Assembly (NCBI GenBank): GCA_014526335.1
Contig: JACTAT010000021.1
Location: 2,182,195-2,246,194, forward strand
Reading direction: 5' to 3'
Source: Chrysaora quinquecirrha
Lineage: Eukaryota > Cnidaria > Scyphozoa > Semaeostomeae > Pelagiidae
Length of the DNA stretch: 64,000 nt
Shown: one piece after another, positions 10,307-20,900 of the stretch
Layout: every line of letters begins with the position of its first letter
Numbering within the stretch: the first letter of the stretch is position 1
Made by a program: the position numbers and the translations under genes
The notes under the pieces: generated by a model
Told to the model about the DNA's origin: nothing
Database searches by the model: none
Seen by the model: only the letters and a program-made list of their open reading frames with translations

Positions 10307-13300
10307 CTAACTGCTTATCGAGTCAAGTTGGCTCTGAATAGTCTCTAGCTGAAAGAGATGAGGAAAGACAATGTTGAAATAAAGATTTTTAATAGAAATA
10401 TTTATGATAACTAATGAAAGTATATGTATAGTCTTTGACTTATTCGAAATTAGTTATTCTAAAACCTCAAAATTGCGAGAAATAGTGCAACATCTCTAGA
10501 CTCACTTAAACCTTTTATTCGTTTGATACTCCTCAGTGTATAAACGTCAGAAACAGACCGAAACAATCGACTAAGGCGGAATTTATTCCCGGATGTGAAT
10601 CGAAATGCACCAATCAGAAATGCAGCTGGATTGGTATCGTGTTTTGGACACTAATAACCGTGTGAGATGCTGCAGAAAGATCCATAGAATTGATTTAAGA
10701 GTCGATGTGAGAAGACGAGCCCTTGCTATCTACACAGAAGCGGCCTTCTGGTTTTGTTGAGGATGACTCGCGCGTTGGTTGCTATCTTTGTCGAAAATTC
10801 TTCTGACGGATAGTAGCAGGGACGTGTTGTTTTATTCTATCTCTGGGAAATTGAAGCTGAATTGATATGCTTTGAACACCTCTAAGCGTGCGGGATACAG
10901 CAGGTCAGGGGCGCCGGAAGCATGGATACAGAGGGGCGATGACCCCCTTACCCTAATATAGAATGTGAAATTCTTTGATTTTCCTATTGTTTTGGCCTGA
11001 TTGTTCATTCTGCCTGCGCTGCCGGGTGCCCCAATGCCTTGCCTCCAGCCCCTCTGCAGCGGGTTTATGCTCTTTCTTTCCCGCCATTCTGATAGTCTAT
11101 GGTAAATATTTCAAAATAACGGTTGTAATCAAATTAAACACAAACATAGATTTAAATCGAATTGACAGAATGAGTGATATGTACCTGTTGGAAGAATTTA
11201 TATAACTCATCATGTGTGAACTCCATACGAAGTTTTTCATCACTCTAGGAAAGAAATATTGATAAAGAATGTCAAAGATAAAGGTGAAATGATGTATTTA
11301 GCGCAGGTCGATATGATTGATTGACGGTGGATGAACTAACAAGACCTCGAACTTGGCTGTGATGCTACCGTGGCTGGGCCCGAACCCGACTTCGCTGAGC
11401 TATTGACAGCAGAAGCTAGTTGTATCAAACAATATCAGAGATGTGAAACGGTTGATACTATTGGTTAATTTCCATCCAATCAGATCAGGGTGAGAAGGTT
11501 GCTAAGCAATAAAGCATCACTACTTATCTAACGACATATCAGCCCTTCATCTCAATTACACTTCCTATACGTACCTCAGGGCTCTTTAATCAGGAATTAG
11601 CTACCAGGAGCTGGCAGGTTCCAGGGCTGCTCTCGTAGCGCTTTCTAGAAAGACTGACAGCTTGCGTTTGAACCCTCAAGTATATCTTCACTGTGCAACA
11701 TAGGACCTATATGAATGTCGTGCTTCTTGGCAAATTGTATGTCTTTTCTCTCGCTCTAGGCAACTATGTTATTGGGGAGTTCTGGGGTTTTGGGTGTTTT
11801 TCTATATTCTAATTGGATATATCATTGAATATGCCAATCTTTTTGTTTGTTCTTTAGGGACGGGCGACTGAGTTGGTTGCATCGATTGAAAACCATTCTA
11901 CTAGCTGCAAGTTCCGGGCAGTTGGGCAAGCACCCTCGTTGATAAAAAAACAAAGCTAGTATAGCAAAGTTTAAATTTAATCACAGATTTCTTTAAGTAC
12001 CAACCTTTGAATCTGATGATTTAAGACCAAGTTCAAAGAATGCGTTCGGAAGTTTCATCTTGGTTTTGTTTGCCTGCGCCATTTGTAAATTCAATCTCCA
12101 ATTCACAGAATCAAGCTGAAAGATGGGAGAGGCTTTACTGACAACAGTAAGGAGCTAACAGCTGATACGTTTCCCGCGATCGAGGCACGTCGCTCGTGAT
12201 CAAAACGTACAGTGTTCTAAGCCTACATTCAACTCAGCCTTTTGGCCAAGAGTTCATGCCATAGAGTCACGACTGGATAGGAATTTCTTGTCCTAAAACC
12301 TCGTAGGAACCTCCTTTCACAAGATTGGGCTGAAGCCTGCTTTCCATAAGGTTGTAGCAATTGACGTACGATCGCAAGATTGTTTGAGACGATCAATATT
12401 ATCTATGATGACCATAACATTGTTAAAGCATTGACTATGATTATGAAACCAGGCATATCTCGAGTATCTGTGCGTCTACGTTGGTTAATAAGTACCAAAC
12501 CAAGGATATTGGTTGTAGAACATTAGTCTTTAAGAAATACGACTCTTTTCAATAAAATAGCTGCTATAAACGATAATATAATATAGCAATCTCATTGGTG
12601 CTCCTAATATGAAGGTTCAACTATACCTGTTTTGGAACTAAACTTCGTTTTCTTAATTTTGAAATGACGGATGGACCATTTTCAGACCAAATGGCCAGAA
12701 ATGCTGACACCTGAAAATGAAGCAAACATCTGATAAAATAAATAAAAAATAATTCACTGAAAATCAAGGGGGATAACATACACTCTAGAATATCATTCTT
12801 GCCGCACAAGTCACAGGTCCACATCAATAGTATGCTGCCAGTGTTACAAAAATAATTATTTGCTTGCTTGATGTGACAGGCGTCCAAAATCAGAGACAAT
12901 GTCAGGCAGTATAGGCAGTGGAAATCCAATATATGCAAAAATCCAAATGCAAAAGATTAAAACTATACATAAAATATACACACTCAATGCAACAACAGTT
13001 TTTTGATTGTGGCTTACTTTTTCCTCTACAATATCAATTGCTTGTAACTGTTGTTGCAAGGAGGCTGGCTTGGCACAATGGTAAGCAGCTTGTTCCAGAA
13101 TAAATGACAATGAATCCAACATAATGCTGATTTCCTCTTTGCTCAACTCAAATGCAGCTTGGAGCTTTTCTTCTTCTTCCTCTGTGAATGTGTGCTCATC
13201 CTATGTTGAAGATAAACATAATTAGTTAGGCAAAACATTTTAGTTAAAGTTGCAGTAGCATCTCATGGTCTAATTAAGATGGCTTGTAGTTCAAAATCTC

Positions 13301-14309
13301 TGTGAGGTAGGAGTTTCAGCCCCAGCTACATGCACAGCCAGAGTTGAGGTCTTCTTGATTAGTTAACTTACTACTGAGATCCTTTTCTTTGCAAGCACGA
13401 GATCTCATTGAGTTCTGCCATGCTCTGCAGACTGGATTGTAGGCTTGTGGAAAGTAGTTCTGGCAAGATTCAAACCAACAACTATACAATTGCGAGCCAA
13501 AGACCTTGACCAATTGTCACCTCTAAAGCCACAATACCACCATGTCCATTGCCAAACCACCTCGCAGGTAACAAAGTAAGCAGTCTGAGCCAATATGCCA
13601 GTGTGCATTCCATGTAGCCTACGCCAGAGATGTCCGGCGTGGAGTTTGAAACTATTACCAGTACAATAGATTTATTGTTTCTCTTGGTGTGATGTCCAAT
13701 TTGGTTGACCTATTGTCTGGCATGCATGCCATATGGCCCAGGTTGGAAAACTTGTTCCCACTCACAATGATGCTCGCACCTCTCCTATTGTTTGACCTAT
13801 TGTTATGTTTATTAGCCTTTTGTTTTCCAAATCTTCTAGCACTGAAACGTCAGCTGAAACTTGCATGTTTTCAAACCTGGTGCATGGCGGTAACATGGTA
13901 TGCACCCTGGTCAATAATAATATAATGCACCCTGCTGGGCTGTTGCAGCAGTGCATCTGACGTCGACTGACGACAGGCATTTAAAACTCTGATCAACAAC
14001 CTATGATGCTTACTTTTTGGAAGTGTATCTATCTGAAAATAATTTGATAAAATAGCAAAATGCTGATACCCTGAGATGAAGTTTTGCGATTATTCTTTGT
14101 AGCAGTCTGGTGAATTTGGATCCATCAAGTTCATTGATCAGCTGGACTGCTTTCTTGAAACTAAAAGAATAAAAATAATAAATCACGATAGATCAGTTAT
14201 TTCTTGATCAGACAATGCGAAAAATAGGAGATCATAGATGGCAAACTCGAATTTTTATTTGAACTTACTTCGCAGTCAAAACAAACCACTTTGCCTGACT
14301 AGCAGCCAT
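10307..14309 (-). CDS. COMMD10: COMM domain-containing protein 10 (complete, 7 exons, 203 aa)
   Basis: Subunit of the COMMD/CCDC22/CCDC93 (CCC) complex, which works with Retriever in endosomal cargo recycling and influences NF-kB and copper handling. Exons in transcript order: 14269-14309, 14070-14160, 13018-13200, 12627-12710, 12005-12115, 11185-11244, 10307-10348. Every junction is GT-AG and phases agree, giving 203 codons plus stop, against about 202 residues in vertebrates. The N-terminal helical domain includes FKKAVQLINELD and the signature LSFILEQAAYH. The COMM domain starts near residue 134 with the conserved Trp in LDSVNWRLNLQMA and ends LETIQSQLDSI. The small terminal exon was found by its CTTTCAG acceptor and its family-like ending; without it exon 6 would read through to a short unrelated tail. 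The stop codon lies about 260 bp from the large minisatellite. The first exon is partly duplicated upstream (15310-15520). Confidence 0.93.
10485..10580. repeat. Fragment of the GTCTGTTTCTGACG MITE family
   Basis: Contains GATACTCCTCAGTGTATAAA then CGTCAGAAACAGACCGAAAC, the interior of the element complete at 1355-1483, with neighbouring ACTCACTTAAACC shared with copies near 590 and 59250. It lies in the last COMMD10 intron. Confidence 0.5.
11270..11480 (-). repeat. Possible tRNA-derived SINE fragment in COMMD10 intron
   Basis: On the minus strand a B-box-like GGGTTCGGGCC is present near 11380. The flanking text (AGTGGATGAACTAA-like, AGACCTCGA) loosely resembles 50500-50640. The resemblance is weak and no A box was securely placed. 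Confidence 0.3.
12783..12870 (-). repeat. Short interspersed repeat with (GCAA)n run, copy 3
   Basis: On the minus strand AGCAAGCAAATAATTATTTT is followed by CACTGGCAGCATACT and GTGGACCTGTGACTTG, then GATATTCTAGA, the same order of words as at 778-882. It lies in the COMMD10 intron between exons 12627-12710 and 13018-13200. Confidence 0.5.
13430..13540 (-). repeat. Possible tRNA-like SINE head on minus strand
   Basis: The minus strand carries GGTTTGAATCTTGCC, a B-box-like word, downstream of TTGGCTCGCAATTG, about the right distance for Pol III promoter boxes. No full tRNA cloverleaf is present and no second clear copy was found here. It lies in the COMMD10 intron between exons 13018-13200 and 14070-14160. 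Confidence 0.3.
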
Positions 14310-14464
14310 TTTTTAACTGATTGCTGTGGTTGTTGTTGTTTGGGCTACAGTGTTCAGAAAGAGGCTCGTGAGACCGAGCGGACCTCGAAGGAAACCCCTC
14401 GCAGGAAACAGCCGAGGAAAAACAACTGGTCTGCTTCAAATCGGAAAAATCGCGTTCTTCTCCC

Positions 14465-15308
14465 CCTAACAAGCCATTAGGTACAGCGCGTCTCCCAAAA
14501 TGAAAACAATAAAAAAATTTCATGTATAAATAACACGAACATGCGCAGAATTGTAAATGTAGACTTAAAAAAACCTTCTTCATCCAATCACTGATGTATT
14601 GTGGTAGTTTGAAAAATTCAGGCAGTTTAAGGACTGATGCACTGACGCCCGCTTCCTGAAAACAGTTGAAGATATTCATCAATGTTATCTTATAAGTATC
14701 TCTCATGGTAAGTATTAATTGTCAATTTTACCTTCGAACAGAAGTATTGAAGTCCGAGAGAAAAAGAGTAGCGCATGCGCGACAAAGTTTTTCCCACAAT
14801 TGCTTAAATTCAGTGAAGAAATTCTATGAGTATAAAGACTATATCATCCGTAATTGTTCAGTGTCATGAGTTGGAAGCGTAAGCAAGGGGTATCCAAGCG
14901 TAAGCACATGGTCTAGGGGCCGGATATCCCCTCCCTCGGTTGGCTGGCGGAAGACTCATGGGGGGAATAGCGATTTCCTGTAACGGGAACCACCGTAAGA
15001 TGCGACGCCTCAGCCACATTGTCTCGGCATTGTGGATGCAAGTGGGGAGCATTCATCTCCAGCACTGAGCAATGTTTTTGCTTTTCACATAAGCAAGGGA
15101 CCGTTATTACATTCCTTTCCACTTCCTTGTTTTGCTTGGTCTCATTCTCAAAGTTTGTTGCCCCTGTCGAAATCAGATAGGTACAATGATTGATATTCAC
15201 TTTAAAAAGTCAGTCTACACTTACACTTCTGCGCATGTTCGTGCTATTTTTACATGAATTTTTTATTGTTTTTATTTGGGGAGACCCGCTGTATCTAATG
15301 GCTTGTCT
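14465..15308. mobile_element. Segment bounded by about 110-bp inverted repeats upstream of COMMD10, with nested SINE
   Basis: The sequence from CAAGCCATTAGGTACAGCGC through CATGCGCAGAATTGTAAATG (14465-14572) recurs inverted at about 15198-15308 with a few changes. This is the structure expected of a non-autonomous DNA transposon with long terminal inverted repeats, or of a rearranged local duplication. The SINE at 14870-15075 lies inside. Direct copies of the COMMD10 first-exon region flank it on both sides. Confidence 0.55.
14870..15075 (+). mobile_element. tRNA-derived SINE, copy 2 (head degraded)
   Basis: Shares GGGGCCGGATAT, AATAGCGATTTCCTGTAACG, GGGAACCACCGTAAG, CGCCTCAGCCACATTG and TGTGGATGCAAGTGGGGAG with the copy at 6847-7095. 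The B-box region is not preserved, so this copy is 5'-truncated or diverged. Confidence 0.7.
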
Positions 15309-15309
15309 T

Positions 15310-15520
15310 TGCCTGACTAGCAGCCATTTTTCAACTGTTTGCTGAGGTTGTTGTTGTTTGGGCGACAGTGTTCAGAAAGAGGCTCGTGAGACCGAACGGA
15401 CCTCGCAGGAAACCCCTCGCATGACGGACCTACAAGGAAGCACGACTGATGACGGACCGCCGAGGAAACAGCCGAGGAAAATAAACTAGTCTTCCAAATC
15501 GCATTCTTCTCCCTAAAAAA
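15310..15520 (-). pseudogene. Duplicated COMMD10 first exon and promoter fragment
   Basis: Minus-strand ATGGCTGCTAGTCAGGCAAA matches the COMMD10 start at 14309, and the following upstream DNA (TGTTCAGAAAGAGGCTCGTG, GAGACCGA-CGGACCTCG, AACCCCTCGCA, CAGCCGAGGAAA) matches 14320-14460. After seven shared codons this copy diverges and reaches a stop three codons later (A-K-T-S-H-stop), with no donor at the old place. It has an internal insertion of about 35 bp relative to the downstream copy. It is either a dead duplicate or an alternative promoter. Confidence 0.7.
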
Positions 15521-15639
15521 GGTTGTTTCTTTGACGATCTCAGGTTGCTGAAAGAAATCGTGGGTTTCGCGTTTCACCGATTTCTTCTTCACTTGATTCA
15601 AAATCGCAATCAATCAAACATCAAACAAACAATCAACCA

Positions 15640-15862
15640 TTGTCTGTCAAACATATGAAATTTTGCACACCAGAAACAATGGTCTTCAAATATTTTTTGC
15701 TTTTGTCCAGCAAAAAATGTTTTTCGATCTTCTCAAAAACATTGCACAACGCATTGTGCTTATTTACGATCGCCAAACAATGTTTGTGACGTAGCCAAAC
15801 ATTAGAAAATACCTTCATAAGCAAATTCTAAACAATGTTTGATCATTTGGCCAAGACCCAAA
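15640..15862. mobile_element. MITE, CCTGGCC family, left end degraded
   Basis: The right end is clear (ACAATGTTTGATCATTTGG then CCAAGACCC). The interior has TTTTTGCTTTTGTCCAGCAA and GTTTGTGACGTAGCCAAAC. The left terminus is diverged to CAATCAACCATTGTCTGTCA. Confidence 0.55.
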
Positions 15863-16220
15863 AGTTTTTATCACATTAGGATTAGGACCAGAAAAACGCC
15901 AGACAAAGAATCAAATCTCAGAAAATTTTCGAAAGCAAAATGAAAATAAAATCTGGTCAATGATGTACACAATTTATCAATCTAAGTGTTAACTGCATAA
16001 TTTCTGACGCAACAAATTACATTTAAACTTTTAATCCTCAAATCATTTACAACATTTACAGTCGAAATTTTGAACATAATAAAATAACACCAAAAGCAGA
16101 CGTTACAGTAAGGAAAAGGTTTTCAGTTAGTTGAAATATTACTGGACGAGTCAAAACTAGAAAATAAAGTAGTGCAACTGTGCTGTGCAGATGAAAAGAT
16201 CGTAGCGCTCCGTCTTGCTA

Positions 16221-16700
16221 TAGTCTATATATACTAAAATGTGAAATGATTTTGTGAAACATTATTAATTAGTTTGTGGGATAAAATACTGAGCATGTCG
16301 TAAAAAATACTATTTTCAATTGGGCAACAAAGAAATGATTCAGACTTAAAAACTAGGCCGTCTAGGTTCTAGGCGGACCACCCCACTAGTCTATATATAC
16401 TAAAATGTGAAGTGGTTACTTTGCAACATTTTTCATTAGTTGGTTGGATATTATACTGAACATTTCCCAACAATACTATTTTCAATTGGTGTGCTACAAA
16501 GAAATGATTCAGACTTTAAAAGTAGGTCGTATAAGTTCTTGGCGGCCCACCCCACTAGTCTATATATACTAATATGTGAAGGGATTTTTTGCAGTAGTTG
16601 TTTATTAGTGGAAAGGATAAGATGCTGAGCATTTCACAAAAATACTGCATTGAAATGGTGTGTCATAAAGAAATGTTTCACACTTTGTGACACGGATATT
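16221..16700. repeat. 168-bp satellite, nearly three units
   Basis: Units begin TAGTCTATATATACTAAAAT at 16221, 16387 and 16556 (spacings 166 and 169). Each contains ATTTTCAATTGG-like and AAAGAAATGATTCAGACTT words, and the first two end GGCGG-CCACCCCACTAG. No ORF. The array is intergenic between COMMD10 and the semaphorin 3' end. Confidence 0.85.
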
Positions 16701-17037
16701 TTCGTTATTTCTTCTGGTAAACAACCTCAGTCACAAAGTAACTTACTTGCCCCTTTCGCCAGCCCTTTAGTTTCTTATACATTATTTTCTTAGTAGCTTA
16801 GCCCTCACTGTAAGTTGTCATCAGTGAGCTATAATGCACAGTATTCTCCTGAATAAACAAGCTAAACCTAACAAAATAAAATCAAGGAAGAACGTAAAGT
16901 TTGAAAAGATGAGTTTCATTATCGACTATATACTAATTACATCTCACTGCCTAAGCCTAGTTTCCATACTATACGCACATGAGGGTCGCGTGACGATGGT
17001 CAGCCATTTTTTCAAACATGGGTTCGTCTAAATCGCA

Positions 17038-17309
17038 AGGCCCTGGCCAAATGATCAAACATTGTTTATGAAACATTTAGAATTTGCTTGTTGAACCAAA
17101 TGTTTTACCGTCCAGTCACGTCCCGAGACAATGCTCATCAATAATTCTTACTTGATGCAGGCATAAAATGTTTCCGAAGTTTTGAAACATTGCTGAGCGA
17201 ATCATGCTTGCCAAGACAAGTTTTGTTGTGGCCAAGAAGTCAAACATTGCTTGTAAAAAAACAATATATGCTTGACTAACAATGTTTGATCGTTTCGTCA
17301 GGTCCTAAG
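17038..17309. mobile_element. MITE, CCTGGCC family
   Basis: Ends CAAGGCCCTGGCCAAATGAT and AATGTTTGATCGTTTCGTCA then GGTCCT are inverted repeats. The interior has the usual CAAGACAAGTTTTGTTGTGG block. Intergenic, about 600 bp downstream of the semaphorin stop. Confidence 0.7.
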
Positions 17310-17907
17310 ATTGTCAAAAGATTGTGGGGCCTATTGATATTAGAATCTTGAAAGTAGGAAAGAAGACATATTTCCTAGAGAAAAGTTGCGGGCTGTATAA
17401 ATTAAAGATCATAATCTGGAATTATGACCCAGTAAAATTGTGGGATAATCATGTGATCAATACAATTCTATGGAAACTAGGCTTCAGTTAGGTTTATTTA
17501 CGTCCATGTATCAATCTTGTAGGATAATCATAATTTAAAAACTGGCGTTAGTTTGTAATCAAACCGAATCAATCCCAGCTAGTGTTTTTTATCATTTTCT
17601 ATTTGGCAGTCAGTGTTTTAGCTGTCATGCTTGCTCTAACTTTGCGTAGCCATCAGACATAGTTTTCTGTCCATGCGAATGAATCTAATTCCCAGCCAGC
17701 AAGCTGTTTTCATTCTCTTTCTTGCTGTTTCTACATCTAGTTGTGATAGCGATAACGTAGGTCATATGGCAATTATATACTAGATGTAGCATTATACCCC
17801 GTTGCTCCTCCGCAATACCCCTTTGCTCCTCTTCATTGCATATCTCAGCCATGGTACAGCCTCCAAACAGCTTACATTCCACGTGTTAATATTGACAGAG
17901 CACACAT

Positions 17908-20900
17908 TCACGTGTGTATCGTCCTCCCATCTTCTGCTAAACCTAAATCATCCATTTCCTTAGCAGTTTTATAACTTTCTCTCTTATGTTTCGATGATGA
18001 GTTTTCATTACATCCATTCTTTGGTTCTTTTTTCTTATTTTTTACTAACGGTTTACTACTGTCTGTTTTCTGGACTTTGTGTCGTTTTCGTTGAAAAAGC
18101 TCGACGGCAACATGTGGTCCAGAATCGTGGTTCTTGCTCACATTAAGTGTTCCTTTGCGGCTTCCATCGAATTCGTCCTCCTCGTTGTAATATTCGTTTT
18201 GATTACGATAGGATCGTAATACGAATAATGTGACGATTAATGCAAGTAATGTTAGTATTAATAGCACAAGGCACGTCACGAAAGCTGCGAAATATTTCTC
18301 TTCATTGTCTCTTGGACATGTTACTCTTTTACCTACAAAAAGATAAACAATTTATAACTACTGCATGTTTCCCCAAAACCTGAATCCAGTGGCCGAACGA
18401 GAGAGAACGAAGTATATAAATTAAATAGAAGGGACTGGCCAAACGATCAAACATTATTGTTTAAACATGCGAGCAAATGAGATCTTGCTTCACAAATGTT
18501 TTACCGTCTGGCCACATCACAAAATTGCTTGTCAAACATTCTCCCCTCGTATTAAACAATTTTTTGGAAATTACCCAAAAACATTGTGTAGGACTATAAG
18601 TTTTGCTTTCCAAGTAGAAATGTTTCTTAGTTTTGCTTTCCAAGCAACTTTTTACGATGCGGTCAGATGTTCAGACATTGCTTGATCCTTTATAAGGAAG
18701 CTTCAAATGTTTGACAAACAATGGCTGCTGGTTTAGCCAGGGCCTTAGGGCCTTGGGCCACAGAAAACTTTGGTTAGCAAAGCAACGATGTTGTAGCTCT
18801 CAGCAAAATATATCTTAGGGTAGGCTAAAATGGACTTGCCAGCAGCAGACAGAGAATTGGGACGAATATATCAGTATTGCATGACTCATGTTAAAATAAA
18901 AATAATAAAGGTCAAATTTTAAGATACCTGGTGTAGCAGGAGTCTTTTTCGTTGTCGTGGGTTTCGTTGTTTCTTTCGACTTCTGAGTTGTTGCTGTTGT
19001 TGGTACAGCTTTTGTTGATTTTTTAGACGTAATGGGCTTCTTTGTAGGTGGATCAGTCGTAGTTGCTAAAAAATCAATTACGACAATATTTAAGCTCAGG
19101 TTAATGAACTTGCTCACGCCACAGCAAATACGTATATTACAGAAGACTCACGACTCGTAGATTCGCACCTAGGCCCCTTCACACCCGCTCAAACTGCATC
19201 ACTTCTAGAGGGTCTGGAAGCGAATCTATAAATACACTGGGCAATAGTACTTTTCAATGCAAGAAATAAACATGAAGGTCAGAAAGACACAAAAATAAAC
19301 AGAAATTCGGAGAAAATTACAGACATGAACGAAAACAAAAACAAAAAACGCGCTGATTTGAACCCCATCATGTGTTCAACTAAAAATAACAACACACAAA
19401 CATCAAACGTGTCGAAGTAGACAGGGGAAATAAATGGAATAGGTCAAGAAAACAATTTCACAAAAACTAAAATAATTTAAGAAAATAAACAACGGAAACA
19501 ACATGAACAGGACAATAATAGCATGGAGAAGAATAATCCATTCACTAGAATTAGCTTTAGATATTATAGGGTTTGCTTAAAATATGATCGTTAAATTTAA
19601 ATAATCATTTTAAAGGTAGCATGTACCTTTAATAAAGAAAAATAAGAAAAATCAGAAATATGAAAATAAAAAGGGGAAGAAAATTTTGATCTTGACTTTG
19701 GGTTTGAAAGGGCATCTGCAGACAGGACAAGAGCACGTGATGGGGCTGAATTCAACGCGCTTTTTGATTAATCCTAACCTGGTGTGGTCGCATTGGTAGT
19801 TGACATTGACGTTGTCTTATTTTTAGTTGTTGAACTAGTTGTTGTTGCTGTTGTTGTTTTAATAGCAGTGGTAGTGCTCGTAGTAGCTGGTTTTGAAACA
19901 ATTTCACATGAAAATGCGTCATCACCGAATGAATTGATTGCAAACACGAATACTCCGGATTCGAGATAAAACATTCCTGGCTGATTAACTTTGACTGTTT
20001 CGTTGCCATTGATCACTTTTCTTACAAATGGGTAAGGGTAACCTGTTACTTGGCAGCTACAATTCAGTTCTGTTGTATTACAAATAACATCGGGTTTCGT
20101 GCCTGCGAGAGATCAACACAGTAACATCAGTATATGCCTTGATGAACCGAAGAAATTCACCTACCAGGCCAACAAAACTAACTGGGCTTAGTTTGCAACA
20201 CAACGAAACCCTTTGTTCTGCAAATCAAAAACAAGCAAGGGAGATTACGTCATTTCTAAATCTCAACCCAGCCATCAGACGTTTTAGCAAACATCTCCCA
20301 TGTTGACATCCACAACTGGAAGGCCTAGAGACACATCATGGACACCCAATATTACTCGAGTTTAAAGAAAGATAGATGGATAATAAACAAGGAAAACCAA
20401 ACTTAGGTTTCGGTTGACAGTAATACTTATCATAAACCCCCGATGTGGAAGCCAAGACTGCGATTTTTTAGGGAGCTAAACCGATACTTACAGTGCAATC
20501 AAATATAAGAAAATGTTCGCTAGTAGAAAGGACTTTAATTCGTAAGATTATTCTACTTAAATTGAAATGCATCAGCAACAACGTTTTGTTCGCCAAAACA
20601 ACAACAACAAAAGGGATTTTGATCAATATATCAAGGCAACGTAGGCAAGATAGTCGTTTATGTGCATGTGTACGGAAGGTGTGTGAACGAGGTTATGTAG
20701 CATTATAAGGAGGTTATTTGTTAGATGAATTAGTGATGAAAATTTGCAGACTTATACTCAGGTAACAGAAAAGTTTAGAGCCAGAAAAAAACCATATAAA
20801 ATTTATTTTTTATTTGTTATTGCTCTGGGAAAAGGCAACGTGTTCTGATGTTAATATTAAGACAAAATTGTGATAAGTGATATTGATTTGAGTGCGAGTT

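Larger units (their letters stand above)
15863..17907. other. Intergenic region between COMMD10 and semaphorin
   Basis: Apart from the 168-bp satellite and the MITE at 17038-17309, this stretch is AT-rich single-copy-looking DNA with only short, unconvincing open frames. No exon of a recognised family was found on either strand. Confidence 0.6.

Noticed and set aside
11157..11244. COMMD10 ending in exon 6 by read-through
   Set aside because: A consensus donor follows CAACAG, and a matching terminal exon with a family-like ending lies at 10307-10348.
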